From Roseateles subflavus (lineage in GTDB: Bacteria; Pseudomonadota; Gammaproteobacteria; Burkholderiales; Burkholderiaceae_C), in the NCBI RefSeq assembly GCF_030285365.1, contig NZ_JASVDS010000003.1:62001-126000 (forward strand): a stretch of DNA of 64,000 nucleotides. Direction: 5' to 3'. A model generated the notes under the pieces. The model worked only from the letters and a program-made list of their open reading frames with translations, did no database searches and was not told the origin of the DNA. Made by a program: the position numbers and the translations under genes. Positions 1 to 8,439 of the stretch are shown here, piece after piece. Every line of letters begins with the position of its first letter. The first letter of the stretch is position 1.

Positions 1-52
1 CGGTGCCGCCCAGGATCAGCAGGCGTGGGCCGGGGGCGAGGAACTCGGACAT
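1..52 (-). CDS. NAD(P)-binding protein, N-terminus only (NDUFA9/epimerase-like)
   Basis: Only the first 17 codons are inside the window. They read MSEFLAPGPRLLILGGT, a short leader running into a beta strand and the start of a glycine-rich dinucleotide-binding loop (GGT, normally GGTGFVG). The ATG is at 52, and the gene lies 49 bp downstream of the lytic transglycosylase on the same strand, so the two may be co-transcribed. In related Burkholderiales a complex I NDUFA9-type NAD-dependent epimerase/dehydratase commonly follows this transglycosylase; that identity is inferred from context and a tiny fragment. Confidence 0.5.
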   Translation of the reverse strand, partial: MSEFLAPGPRLLILGGT

Positions 53-101
53 CTCAGACTCCTGGAAAAAATGCCGGCGACCGTCGAGAACGGTGGCCGA
101 T

Positions 102-2180
102 TCAGGGCAGATCCTGGTTGGCCAGGGGCGCCGCCTGGTCCCGCGGACCGACGGTGCTGCCCAGCCGCTCGCGCAGCGTGGCACGGGGCATGCCCATCAG
201 GCGGGCATACACCGTGGCGTTGGCCAGCACCTTCTTCACATAGTCGCGGGTTTCGTTGAAGGGCACGTTCTCGGCCCACAGCGAGGCGTCCAGCACCTGG
301 CCCTCGCGCCAGCGGCGGGGACGGCCGGGGCCGGCGTTGTAGGCGGCGGCGGCCAGGGGCATGGCGCCGCCGAAATCGTCCAGCACCAGCTTCAGGTAGC
401 CGGTGCCGATGCGCAGGTTGAAGTCCCGGTCCAGCAGGTACTCCGGCCGGTACTCGATGCCCAGCTTCTTCGCCGTCCACTTGGCGGTGGCCGGCATCAC
501 CTGCATCAATCCGCTGGCGCCCACGTGCGAGCGGGCGTCCTGGATGAAGCGGGACTCCTGGCGGATGAGCCCGTAGACATAGGGCAGATCCAGCCCGACC
601 TCACCGGCCTTGGCGCTCAGCTCCTTCAGCAGGGGTTGCGGGAATCGCTGGTTGACGTCGATCTCGGTGCGCGTGCGCTCGCTGCTGTTGATGCAGCGGT
701 CCCAGACCTCGCGGTCGCAGGCCAGCTGCGCCGCGGCCAGCAGCTCGCGGTCGCCCATGCCGCGCAGGCTGAAGTTCCATTCCCTGACGCCTTCGTTGCG
801 CAGCCCGGTGGCGATCAGTGCGAGGGCGCGGTTCAGCCCGCCGTGCGTGAAGGCGACGCCGCGTTCATGGGGCGTGAGCGGGGCAGGCGCGGGAGGCAGC
901 GGCAGCGTGAGACCGAGGTCATCGGCCGCCAGCTGGCCATAGAAGTGCAGGGGATTGGCCATGGCCTGCAGCGCGGCGCGGGCCTGCTGGCGCTGGGGCT
1001 CACCCGCGGCACCGGCCGGCGCCTGGCTGAGCTGCAGCCGCGCGCGCCAGTAGGCCCAGACGGGTTCCTTGGCCTCGAAGGCCTGCAGCGCCTCGTGCGC
1101 GGCGTTGTAGAGCGCGGGGCGACCGCGGCCCTGCTCGGCCCGCAGTGCGGCGCGGGCGATCCAGGCCCAGCTGTCCTCGCTCCAGTCCCGCGCCGCGGGC
1201 CGGCCCTGCAGCTTGATCGCCTGCTCGGCGTAGTCCGCGGCGTCAGGCAGCAGACGGAACGCCGCCTGCTTGGCCACCTGCGCCCAGGCCCAGGCCGCCA
1301 GCTCGTTCGGCAGGCCCTGGGCCCAGCGCTGCTGCAGGGCATCGGCGGCCTGGGCCGGGTCGTTGCCGGCGAGCTTGATGACCGCCAGCGTGGCCAGCTC
1401 GGCCTGCGAGCGGCCCAGCGAGGCGACCTTGCGCGCCATGAAGCGGGCGTTGTTGTCCAGCGCCTCCTGGGCGGCGGCCTGCGCGGGCTTGGGCAGCAGC
1501 TCCATCGCCTGGCGGATGGCGCGGGGCCGGGCGTATTCCACGGAGAGCCGCAGCTTGGTCCAGACGTCCGCCGGGCCCAGCTTGCGCGCCTCGACGAGGG
1601 CGCTGGCCAGCGCCGCGCAGCCGTCGTCGCCGTCCTTCTGGGCGAGCCATGCCGCCCGGCCGCGCTCGCGCACGTCGCGCCCCTGTGCGTGCTCGGCGAG
1701 CAGGCCGTAGCAGGTGACCTCGCGGTCGTCGGCCATCTTGAAGCGCGGCAGTTCACGCTGGAAATTGCTCCAGTCCCGGCGGCGGCCGAGTTCCAGCAGC
1801 CAGTCATTGCGCAGGCGATCCTCGACGTAGGTGCCGGGGAAGCGTGCGTAGAAGTCCTCGAGGTCCTGCGGGCCGAGCTCCGTCAGCCGCAGTCCGTAGT
1901 CCCAGTAGGCCACCCAGGGCGCGAGCGGGTGCTGGCTGGCCTGCGCCTGCGCGGACGCCGCCTGCAGGCGCTTGCGGTCCCGGGCCTTGAGCGCATCACG
2001 GGCTTCCGTGAGCAGGTCCGCCTGCGCGCCGCCCAGGGGCAGGGGAATGGCCTGGGCCTGGACCCCGGCGGCTGCCAGGCCCAGCAGGCCGGCGGTGATG
2101 AGGGTCACGAACCGGCGGGTGGCGTGACGATGGCCCGAGGGCGCCGGCGTGGCGCGGGGCGCTCCATATACTGCGTTCAA
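102..2180 (-). CDS. slt: Soluble lytic murein transglycosylase
   Basis: Exported enzyme that cleaves the MurNAc-GlcNAc bond of peptidoglycan, leaving 1,6-anhydro ends. The C-terminal goose-lysozyme-like domain is clear: GLIRQESRF with the catalytic Glu, then GASGLMQVMPATA and AAYNAGPGRPRRW. The long middle part is an alpha-superhelical U domain, as in E. coli Slt70. An N-terminal signal peptide (hydrophobic VTLITAGLLGLAAAG, ending VQAQA) fits periplasmic export. The start is uncertain. TTG at 2180 has AAGGA six bases upstream and keeps basic residues before the hydrophobic core; a GTG at 2108 would give a signal peptide without a positive n-region. It is divergent from a 5-FCL gene with almost no gap. 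Confidence 0.88.
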   Translation of the reverse strand: MNAVYGAPRATPAPSGHRHATRRFVTLITAGLLGLAAAGVQAQAIPLPLGGAQADLLTEARDALKARDRKRLQAASAQAQASQHPLAPWVAYWDYGLRLTELGPQDLEDFYARFPGTYVEDRLRNDWLLELGRRRDWSNFQRELPRFKMADDREVTCYGLLAEHAQGRDVRERGRAAWLAQKDGDDGCAALASALVEARKLGPADVWTKLRLSVEYARPRAIRQAMELLPKPAQAAAQEALDNNARFMARKVASLGRSQAELATLAVIKLAGNDPAQAADALQQRWAQGLPNELAAWAWAQVAKQAAFRLLPDAADYAEQAIKLQGRPAARDWSEDSWAWIARAALRAEQGRGRPALYNAAHEALQAFEAKEPVWAYWRARLQLSQAPAGAAGEPQRQQARAALQAMANPLHFYGQLAADDLGLTLPLPPAPAPLTPHERGVAFTHGGLNRALALIATGLRNEGVREWNFSLRGMGDRELLAAAQLACDREVWDRCINSSERTRTEIDVNQRFPQPLLKELSAKAGEVGLDLPYVYGLIRQESRFIQDARSHVGASGLMQVMPATAKWTAKKLGIEYRPEYLLDRDFNLRIGTGYLKLVLDDFGGAMPLAAAAYNAGPGRPRRWREGQVLDASLWAENVPFNETRDYVKKVLANATVYARLMGMPRATLRERLGSTVGPRDQAAPLANQDLP

Positions 2181-2192
2181 TGCGTGTCCTTG

Positions 2193-2771
2193 ATGGGGTA
2201 TCCCGTGTCGACCAATACTTCGCCCGATCGGGCCGTCCTGCGCCAGACGCTGTTGCAGCAGCGCCGTGAGTTCATCGCCTCGCCGGCCTTTGCCGCGGCC
2301 GAGCAGCAGCTCGGCCAGCGTCTGCTCGGCCTGCTGGAGCAGCTCGAGCCGCAGTGCCTGGGCTTGTATTGGCCGCTTGAAGGCGAATTTAACGCAGCCG
2401 CGCTGCTGGCGTCGGCCTCGGGGCTGCAGGAGTGCACCCTCGCGCTGCCCTTTGCGCGCAAGGCGAACCGCCAGATGGACTTCCGCCGCTGGGATCGCCA
2501 GCCGCCGGCCGTGCAGGACGAGTGCGGCATCCCCAGCAGCGCCGGGGCCGTGGTCCAGCCGGATGTGCTGCTCGTGCCCTGCGTCGGCTTCACCCTGGCG
2601 GGCTTCCGGCTGGGTTATGGCGGCGGCTACTACGACCGCTGGCTGGCGGCCCATCCGGGCGTGACCACCGTGGGCCTGGCCTGGCAGGCCGGGCAGATCG
2701 AGCTGTCGGTGCAGCCGCACGACCAGCCCCTCACCATCGTGCTGACGGAAGCGGGCCTGATCGCGCCCTGA
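2193..2771 (+). CDS. 5-formyltetrahydrofolate cyclo-ligase (copy 1)
   Basis: Converts 5-formyl-THF (folinate) to 5,10-methenyl-THF with ATP, recycling a folate storage form. Family motifs are present: the N-terminal basic ATP-binding stretch (RQTLLQQRREF), YWPLEGEFN, VPCVGF and RLGYGGGYYDRWLA near the C-terminus. About 192 aa, the usual length. ATG 2193 has a weak ribosome site; GTG 2205, preceded by GGGG, is a credible alternative. A TATACT hexamer at 2166-2171 may be its -10. A second, divergent 5-FCL lies 2.4 kb downstream. The 6S RNA gene often found beside ygfA in proteobacteria is not seen here. Confidence 0.9.
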   Translation: MGYPVSTNTSPDRAVLRQTLLQQRREFIASPAFAAAEQQLGQRLLGLLEQLEPQCLGLYWPLEGEFNAAALLASASGLQECTLALPFARKANRQMDFRRWDRQPPAVQDECGIPSSAGAVVQPDVLLVPCVGFTLAGFRLGYGGGYYDRWLAAHPGVTTVGLAWQAGQIELSVQPHDQPLTIVLTEAGLIAP

Positions 2772-2784
2772 GCCCGGGGCCGCC

Positions 2785-3777
2785 TCAGTCGCCGCCGAGG
2801 CCTTCCTCCTCGTCGCCCGTGAGGCCATCGCCGATGGCGTGGCGGGTGAGGGCGGCCTGCTCCTGCACCCAGCGCGCGAAGCCCAGCGCCTCCGGCCGCT
2901 GCCGGCCCTGGCGTGACATCACCAGCCAGTAGGACGAGGGCGCATCCATGCGCGCCTTCGGGCCGAAGGGCTCCAGCAGCTCCTTGCGCTGCAGCGGCTC
3001 GCTCACCAGCGCCAGGCGGGCGAGCGCAATGGCCTGGCCCGACAGCGCGGCCTGCACCTGCTGGTAGGTGAAGTTCAGGTACATCCAGCGCCGCGGCTGC
3101 AGGTCCTTCTGCCCCTGCTCGGCCAACCACCGCCGCCAGCTCACGTAGACGCCCGAGGGCCGCTGATCGTCCTCTTCCGCCAGCGTGTGCAGGGCGAGGT
3201 CGCTCGCCTGGCGCAGCGGCGGCAGCTGGCCGCTCTGCGCCTGCTGCAGCAGCCAGGGGCTGGCGACCGGCGTGAGGATCTCGCCGAAGAGCCGCTGGGC
3301 ATCAGGCGGAAGGAGGTTCGTGGGCCCGTAGCGCAGGGCCAGGTCCATCTCGCTGTCGTCCAGGTCGATGATCTGGTCGTGGGCCGAGACACGGATGTCC
3401 ATGTCCGGATGCAGGCGATGGAAGGCCTCCAGGCGCGGCAGCAGCCACAAGGAGGCGAAGGAGGCGAAGGTGGTCACGTTCACGACCTTGCGTCCCTGGC
3501 TCTGGCGGATCTGGCGCACCGTGGTGTCGAGCCGGTCCAGCACGCCGCGCACCGTGCCCAGCAGCAGCGAACCGTGGCTGCTCAGCTCCACGTGCCGGGT
3601 GCCGCGCAGGAGGAGCTGGCAGCCGACCTCCTCTTCGAGCGAGCGAATCTGGCGGCTGATGGCGGACTGCGTGAGGTGCAGCTCCTCGGCCGCGGCGCGG
3701 AAGCTGAGGTGGCGTGCGACGGCCTCAAAGGCTCGCAGCGGGCCGATGGCGAGAGGGCGTTGGCGGCTTGGATTCAT
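2785..3777 (-). CDS. LysR-family transcriptional regulator
   Basis: A 330-aa LysR-type regulator. The N-terminal winged HTH (about residues 8-67) includes LRAFEAVARHLSFRAAAEEL and LTQSAISRQIRSLEEEVG. It is followed by the substrate-binding domain, beginning around VNVTTFASFASLWLLPRLEAF, which resembles the GcvA group. The gene is divergent from a DUF2917 gene, a pairing that repeats in Burkholderiales, so it may control that neighbour. The inducer is unknown. A dyad in the intergenic region (3791-3814) is a candidate binding site. It converges tail-to-tail with the 5-FCL gene, 13 bp away. Confidence 0.9.
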   Translation of the reverse strand: MNPSRQRPLAIGPLRAFEAVARHLSFRAAAEELHLTQSAISRQIRSLEEEVGCQLLLRGTRHVELSSHGSLLLGTVRGVLDRLDTTVRQIRQSQGRKVVNVTTFASFASLWLLPRLEAFHRLHPDMDIRVSAHDQIIDLDDSEMDLALRYGPTNLLPPDAQRLFGEILTPVASPWLLQQAQSGQLPPLRQASDLALHTLAEEDDQRPSGVYVSWRRWLAEQGQKDLQPRRWMYLNFTYQQVQAALSGQAIALARLALVSEPLQRKELLEPFGPKARMDAPSSYWLVMSRQGRQRPEALGFARWVQEQAALTRHAIGDGLTGDEEEGLGGD

Positions 3778-3790
3778 GACGGAAACGCAT

Positions 3791-3814
3791 CAATGTGACG
3801 CAGCGATGTCATTG
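3791..3814. promoter_or_regulatory. Candidate LysR operator between LysR and DUF2917 genes
   Basis: Imperfect inverted repeat CAATGTGAC-N8-GTCATTG lies 14 bp upstream of the LysR start codon and about 95 bp before the DUF2917 ATG. Position and dyad symmetry fit an autoregulatory LysR site that could also act on the divergent gene. No binding evidence exists. Confidence 0.3.
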
Positions 3815-3909
3815 GACGCTGCTCCGGGCAGACCCTAGTATCACTCCACGTTCCCGATTTTTACTGTGTCTGTGCGAATTGCAGGCCAGGGGGGACGCAG
3901 GGGAAAACC

Positions 3910-4269
3910 ATGTTCAGCCGTATCACTGCCGCAGAATCCGCATCAATCCAGCAGGCCGCCGACCATGGCGCCGACTGGCGTCTGGCCCAGGGCGAGGCCC
4001 TGAAGCTGCCCATCGGTCCAGGGCCGCGGGAGCTGAAGGTGCTGGAAGGCCGCGTGTGGCTCACGCGGGACGGCCGCATGAACCGCCCGGCGCTCGATGT
4101 GTGGCTGGAGGCGGGTGACAGCCTCGCGGTGCCGTCGGGGGCGGAGCTGGTGCTGGAGGCCTGGCCGCAGGCCCGCTTCCAGCTGCTGGTGCCGCCCTTG
4201 GCGTGCCCGGAGCTCAAGCGCCGTCCGGTGAGCGCCGGCTCGCGCAGTCATGGTCTGGTCATCGCCTGA
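3910..4269 (+). CDS. DUF2917 domain-containing protein
   Basis: A 119-aa protein of the DUF2917 family. It has a cupin-like central part: LKVLEGRVWLTRDGRMNRPALDVWLEAGDSLAVPSGAELVLEAWP, quoted here only as the segment around residues 38-82, which is the typical region of the family. No signal peptide or membrane helix is visible, and the function is unknown. The ATG at 3910 follows a GGGGAAAACC leader. It is divergently paired with a LysR regulator, as in many Burkholderiales. Confidence 0.78.
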   Translation: MFSRITAAESASIQQAADHGADWRLAQGEALKLPIGPGPRELKVLEGRVWLTRDGRMNRPALDVWLEAGDSLAVPSGAELVLEAWPQARFQLLVPPLACPELKRRPVSAGSRSHGLVIA

Positions 4270-4347
4270 GCAGGGAGGCGCCGGTGAGACCGGTTGCGGC
4301 TCAGGCCTGAGGCCACCGGGCGGCGACCCAGGGGGCCGCGCCCACCA

Positions 4348-4650
4348 TCAGCAGCGCTGGGCGCCGTTCAGCGCCCAGAGCAGCAGCCAGGCGCCGCGGA
4401 CGCCGCAGCGCCGGCGCCTCGACGGCCAGCACAGGGCGGCTGAACTGGGGATGAGGAGCCGCGCCGACAGGCCGAGCAGCGGCAGACCCATGCCGATCAG
4501 GCCCAGGCCGGTGGCGGCGGCGGCCGAGGCGCTGGCCTGAGGCCCGAGGTCTCTCAGCAGCAGGACGGCCAGCCCCAGGACCGCCAGTGCCAGCAGCAGA
4601 CCGATGACTTGCACGGTCTTCTCGGCCCTGCCGGTGAGGGGACGGTCCAT
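4348..4650 (-). CDS. Small hypothetical membrane protein, possibly frameshifted
   Basis: A 100-aa frame starting 25 bp after the tfoX-like stop, on the same strand. Two hydrophobic segments are visible (VIGLLLALAVLGLAVLLL and ATGLGLIGMGLPLLGL), consistent with a two-helix inner-membrane protein. The last 35 residues become Arg/Cys-rich (SRRRRCGVRG). In another frame of the same strand the sequence continues to a stop at 4301 and encodes a hydrophobic end (ALLMVGAAPWVAARW). The true protein may therefore be about 116 aa with a frameshift, or the tail may simply be unconserved. I do not recognise the family. Confidence 0.4.
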   Translation of the reverse strand: MDRPLTGRAEKTVQVIGLLLALAVLGLAVLLLRDLGPQASASAAAATGLGLIGMGLPLLGLSARLLIPSSAALCWPSRRRRCGVRGAWLLLWALNGAQRC

Positions 4651-4675
4651 GCCGGGGCGCGTGAACGGGCGTGAC

Positions 4676-5074
4676 TCAGCCCTTGCTGCGCGGCCGGGCC
4701 GCCGAGGCGGCTGCCTTCTTCGCGCGCGCCGTGGCCGGCGGCTTCGCCTTCTGCCGCGCCCGCAGCGCCGCCTCCAGGGCCAGCTGTGCCCAGGGCCGCA
4801 TCAGCGCGGGGGACTCCAGCGCCTCTTCCGGCGGGCAGAAGTAGCGCAGGCCCGCGACCTTGCCTTCGCGCTCGTACTCGAAGCGGCGGCAGCCCAGGGC
4901 CTCGAAGCGCGGGACGGTGACGTCGTCCGCCTTCAGGAACAGCTGCTCGAAGGCGATGATCGCGATGAAGAGGTCCTCCACATAGAGGCCCCAGCCGCCG
5001 AACATGCGCCGGCTGCGCAGCGAGCCCAGCGGGGCCAGCAGCTCCAGGGCGTGGTCGAGCAGTTCCTTGGACAT
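4676..5074 (-). CDS. TfoX/Sxy N-terminal domain protein
   Basis: A 132-aa protein with the TfoX N-terminal domain: a MSKELLDHALELLAPLG start, then RRMFGGWGLYVEDLFIAII and YFCPPEEALESP. It lacks the C-terminal helix-hairpin-helix domain of full TfoX. The C-terminus is a lysine/alanine-rich tail (KAKPPATARAKKAAASAARP), which might contact nucleic acid. TfoX in gammaproteobacteria controls competence; single-domain homologues like this one have no proven role. The ATG at 5074 is divergent from the second 5-FCL gene. Confidence 0.8.
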   Translation of the reverse strand: MSKELLDHALELLAPLGSLRSRRMFGGWGLYVEDLFIAIIAFEQLFLKADDVTVPRFEALGCRRFEYEREGKVAGLRYFCPPEEALESPALMRPWAQLALEAALRARQKAKPPATARAKKAAASAARPRSKG

Positions 5075-5177
5075 CGCCGCATGATAGGCGCAACAGTCCT
5101 CGCCTTGACGCCGAGGCTGGCCGCAAGGCCTGACCCCGGCTAGGATGCAGGCTTCCTGCCATGCAAGGGTCTTGCCT

Positions 5178-5747
5178 GTGGATTTGAACGACAAGGTCGC
5201 GCTGCGCCGCAAGCTCATCCAGGATCGCCTGGCTCTGCCCCATCGTCTCGAGCTCGCCGCCGGGCTGCAGGAGGTGCTGCGGGTCTGGCTGGTCACCCGT
5301 CCCGAACTGACCATTGGCGCCTACTGGCCCATCAAGGGCGAGTTCGACCCGCTGCCGGCGCTCTACCGCTGGAGCGAGGCCCACGAGGACCGCCGCATCG
5401 GCCTGCCGGTGGTGGACAAGGCGCACGGCACCCTGCGCTTCCACGTCTGGTACCCGGGCTGCCCCATGGAGGAGGACGCCTACGGCATTCCCAAGCCCAA
5501 GGACACCGAGGTCTTCGAGCCGCAGTTGCTCGTCGTGCCCTGCGTGGGCTTCGGTCCCTGCGGCCTGCGCCTGGGCTATGGCGGCGGCTTCATGGACCGC
5601 ACGCTGGCCGCGCTGCAGCCGCGTCCCGCGACCGTGGGCGTGGGCTATGCGCACGGCTTCCTGCCGCTGCTGAAGGCCGAGCCGCACGACGTGCCGCTGC
5701 AGGCCATGATCACGGAAGAGGGCGTGGTCTGGGACGAGCGCGGCTGA
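5178..5747 (+). CDS. 5-formyltetrahydrofolate cyclo-ligase (copy 2)
   Basis: A second, clearly diverged member of the 5-FCL family, 189 aa from GTG 5178. An AAGGGT ribosome site lies 7 bases upstream of the GTG. It has RRKLIQDRLAL, YWPIKGEFDPLPALY, the VVPCVGF block and RLGYGGGFMDRTLA. The loop is GGGFMDR where copy 1 has GGGYYDR. An upstream in-frame ATG (5145) has no ribosome site. Both copies keep the ATP- and substrate-binding motifs, so neither looks dead. Copy 2 could have the same activity or serve another THF-like substrate; the sequence alone does not decide. Confidence 0.85.
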   Translation: MDLNDKVALRRKLIQDRLALPHRLELAAGLQEVLRVWLVTRPELTIGAYWPIKGEFDPLPALYRWSEAHEDRRIGLPVVDKAHGTLRFHVWYPGCPMEEDAYGIPKPKDTEVFEPQLLVVPCVGFGPCGLRLGYGGGFMDRTLAALQPRPATVGVGYAHGFLPLLKAEPHDVPLQAMITEEGVVWDERG

Positions 5748-5862
5748 TCGCGGCGGTGCACCGGTCCCCCTGGGCATGACCGAAGGCGGGCCGGCGCCGT
5801 CTGACCGAGAATGCACGCTCCACCTGACCGCTACCGGGCGTCACCGCGCCCCATCCGTTGCC

Positions 5863-7212
5863 ATGAGCCACGCCGCCCAAGATCCCCGCATCCCCGCGCT
5901 GTATGCCGAGCACATCCAGGCCTGCCAGGCCCGCGCCGAGCGCGCGCTGAGTCTCAGCGGCCATGACGCGCTGCTGGTGGCGTCCGGGGTCGAGAAGTAC
6001 GCCTTCCTGGATGACCGACCCTACCTCTTCCAGCCGAATCCGCATTTCAAGGCCTGGCTGCCCCTGGTGGCGCACCCCTACAGCTGGCTGCTGGTGCGCC
6101 CCGGCCAGAAGCCGCTGCTGGTGTACTACCAGCCAGACGACTACTGGCATGTGCCGCCCGCACCGCCGGCGGGGTACTGGGTCGAGCACGTCGAGCTTCG
6201 CGTGATCAGCGAGCCGGAGCAGGCGCTGCAGCACCTGCCGGCGGACGTCAGCCGCGTGGCCATCGTCGGCGAGGCCGATGCCGCCCTGCAGCATCTGGTG
6301 CCCAACAACCCCGACGCCCTGATCCACAGTCTGCACTGGGCCCGCGCCAGCAAGACGCCCTACGAGGTGCAGTGCCTGCGCGAGGCCTCCCGCATCGGTG
6401 CGCGGGCGCATCGGGCTGCGCGGGATGCCTTCCTGGCGGGCGGCTCCGAGGCCGAGATCCATCGCGCCTATCTGATCGCCGCGGGCCACACCGACCGGGA
6501 CCTGCCCTACGGCAATATCGTCGGACTGAACGAGCATGCCGCCGTGCTGCACTATCAGTATCAGGACACGGCGCGGCCGGCGCAGTCGCGCTCGCTGCTG
6601 GTGGATGCGGGTGCGCAGGTGTCGGGTTATGCCTCGGACATCACCCGCACCTGGACGCGCGGCGATGCCGACAGTGCCGAGTTCGATGCCCTGCTGGCCG
6701 CGATGGAGTCGGCCCAGCTGGCGCTGGTGGGCGAGGTGCGCAACGGCGTTGACTACCGAGAGATCCACCTGAGCACGCACCGTCACATCGCCCGCATCCT
6801 GCGCGAGCAGGGCCTGGTCGCGATGAGCGAGGAGGCGATGCTGGCCGAGCGCGTGACCTCGACGTTCTTCCCGCACGGCATCGGCCACTTCCTGGGTCTG
6901 CAGGTGCATGACGTCGGCGGCTTCATGGCCAGCGAGGCCGGCGGCACGCGCGCCAAGCCGGACGGCCATCCCTATCTGCGCCTCACGCGCGACCTCGCGC
7001 CCGGCATGTGCGTGACGATCGAACCGGGGCTCTACTTCATCCCGACGCTGCTGAACAAGCTCCGCGCCACGCCGGCCGCGAAGTCGGTGGACTGGGCGAA
7101 GGTCGAGCGCCTGGCGCGCTTCGGCGGCATCCGCATCGAGGACGACGTTGTCTGCCAGGCCGAGGGCGCGCCGGAAAACCTCACGCGGGACGCGTTCGCG
7201 TCGCTGGCCTGA
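5863..7212 (+). CDS. pepQ: Xaa-Pro dipeptidase
   Basis: Cytosolic M24 metallopeptidase that hydrolyses Xaa-Pro dipeptides. The 449-aa protein has the creatinase-like N-terminal domain (residues 1-160) and a pita-bread catalytic domain. All five dinuclear metal ligands are visible: the two Asp in LLVDAG and ASDITRTW, His in FFPHGIGHFLG, Glu in TIEPGLYF and Glu in GIRIEDDV. Length and motifs match bacterial PepQ. ATG 5863 begins MSHAAQDPRIPALYAEH; an upstream ATG at 5776 would add an unconserved leader. It is convergent with the FemAB gene, only 9 bp away. Confidence 0.93.
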   Translation: MSHAAQDPRIPALYAEHIQACQARAERALSLSGHDALLVASGVEKYAFLDDRPYLFQPNPHFKAWLPLVAHPYSWLLVRPGQKPLLVYYQPDDYWHVPPAPPAGYWVEHVELRVISEPEQALQHLPADVSRVAIVGEADAALQHLVPNNPDALIHSLHWARASKTPYEVQCLREASRIGARAHRAARDAFLAGGSEAEIHRAYLIAAGHTDRDLPYGNIVGLNEHAAVLHYQYQDTARPAQSRSLLVDAGAQVSGYASDITRTWTRGDADSAEFDALLAAMESAQLALVGEVRNGVDYREIHLSTHRHIARILREQGLVAMSEEAMLAERVTSTFFPHGIGHFLGLQVHDVGGFMASEAGGTRAKPDGHPYLRLTRDLAPGMCVTIEPGLYFIPTLLNKLRATPAAKSVDWAKVERLARFGGIRIEDDVVCQAEGAPENLTRDAFASLA

Positions 7213-7221
7213 GTCCGGCCG

Positions 7222-8265
7222 TCAGGGGATGCCGCGCACGATGTGCGGCCCCAGCAGGCTGCTGAACCACACCGGCAGCTTCTGCCAGGCCCGCACCAGG
7301 AGCGCGAACTTGCCGTTGCTGGGGCGGGCGTCGCCCACGGAGCCCTTGAAGGAGTGGTACTGCCAGAAGGCCGGATGCGCCGTGGCGCCCCACTGCTGCT
7401 TGAACTTGTAGGTGCCGCTGTCCACGGTGCTGCGGCCGAAGTCGAACTGCGGCTGGCCGCGCTGGATGCTGCGCTCCAGCACGCGCCAGTACAGCAGCAG
7501 ATTGACGCTGAGGTGGTTGTGCTCGCGCAGCGCGCTGGCACTGGGGATCAGCGTGCAGCCCGGAGCATGCAGCAGGAAGCCCGCGGCCACGGCCTGGCCC
7601 TGGTGGCGCACCACGGCAATCTCGGCCTCGGCCGGGAATTGCGCCAGCATCTGAGCGAAGAGCGCGCGACCGTAGGGCGGCGTGCCGAGGTCGCGCATGT
7701 TGCGGGCAAAGACGCGGTAGAACTCGTCGAGCAGCTCCTCGCGCCCGAAGGCCACGGTGAGGCTCTCGTCGGCCAGCGGCTTGCGGATCTGGCTGCGCAG
7801 CTTGGACTTGATGCCCTTCTCCCACAGCAGCTCCGGCGTGGCGGGCAGTGCGAGCCGCATGTGGACCTTTTCCGTCACGAGCGCATTGAAGGCCGGGTGT
7901 GCAAGCTCCCGCTCGTGGCGCAGTTCGAGGTGCTTGACGTCCAGCGTCCGGGCGAGCTCGACGGCGGCCTCGACCAGCCGGGCCTCGTCGGCGGGGCTGT
8001 CGGCCAGCACGCCGCCGGTGTTGAGGTAGGGCTGGCTCACCAGGTAGCGGCCGAAGATGGGGCCGGCGACGAGCTGCAGGGGCAGAGCGCCGACGATGGC
8101 GCCCTCGCGCGTCAGCCACAGGAAATGCGGCTCATGGCGCAGGGCCTGCTGCAGCACGTCCGACCACTCCTGTCGCAGATGGAAACCGTCGTAGCCGAAG
8201 CGCTGCAGATAGGCATTCCAGCCGGCGGGCGGCTGCGGGGCTTGATGCAGGATCGTGTCGGACAT
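7222..8265 (-). CDS. FemAB-like GNAT protein, XrtA/PEP-CTERM-associated type
   Basis: A 347-aa protein of the FemAB/GNAT fold. Features are NAYLQRFGYDGFHLRQEWSD at the N-terminus, FGRYLVSQPYLNTGGVLAD, a basic stretch KSKLRSQIRKPL, and the C-terminal FDFGRSTVDSGTYKFKQQWG. This pattern matches the FemAB-related family recorded alongside exosortase A (XrtA/EpsH) and PEP-CTERM exopolysaccharide loci. Those proteins are thought to add amino acids or modify a surface polymer; the substrate is unknown. No exosortase is in the window, but a PEP-CTERM protein is encoded at 25.4 kb. The start ATG is 8265. Confidence 0.8.
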   Translation of the reverse strand: MSDTILHQAPQPPAGWNAYLQRFGYDGFHLRQEWSDVLQQALRHEPHFLWLTREGAIVGALPLQLVAGPIFGRYLVSQPYLNTGGVLADSPADEARLVEAAVELARTLDVKHLELRHERELAHPAFNALVTEKVHMRLALPATPELLWEKGIKSKLRSQIRKPLADESLTVAFGREELLDEFYRVFARNMRDLGTPPYGRALFAQMLAQFPAEAEIAVVRHQGQAVAAGFLLHAPGCTLIPSASALREHNHLSVNLLLYWRVLERSIQRGQPQFDFGRSTVDSGTYKFKQQWGATAHPAFWQYHSFKGSVGDARPSNGKFALLVRAWQKLPVWFSSLLGPHIVRGIP

Positions 8266-8363
8266 GCGGCGAACGGGGGAGGGACGGTATTGAGCGGCCC
8301 CGCATCCTATGACATCGACCCTGGCGCCGCATCGCCCGAGTCGGGGTGAGGTGCAAGCAGACG

Positions 8364-8400
8364 CAAAAAAGCCGCCGGGCCCGAAAGGCACGGCGGCTCA
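8364..8400 (-). terminator. Rho-independent terminator of ompW
   Basis: Read on the minus strand, a 7-bp GC stem (8391-8397 with 8371-8377) with an inner GCC/GGC pairing is followed by a run of six T. It sits 40 bp after the ompW stop codon and protects the downstream FemAB gene from read-through. Confidence 0.88.
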
Positions 8401-8439
8401 ACAAAGAGGAACGTTCAGAAGAAAGCTGAAGGCGCCTGC

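Noticed and set aside
3-2771. Very long open frames antisense to the transglycosylase gene and similar long frames opposite glmS, potF-potG, rlmI and others
   Set aside because: High-GC codon bias creates long shadow frames. These translate to low-complexity Arg/Gly/Ala sequence with no motifs, while the opposite strand encodes recognised proteins.
5075-5177. 6S RNA gene upstream of a 5-FCL (ygfA) gene
   Set aside because: The space before either 5-FCL gene is too short for a 6S RNA of about 180 nt, and no fitting hairpin was seen.
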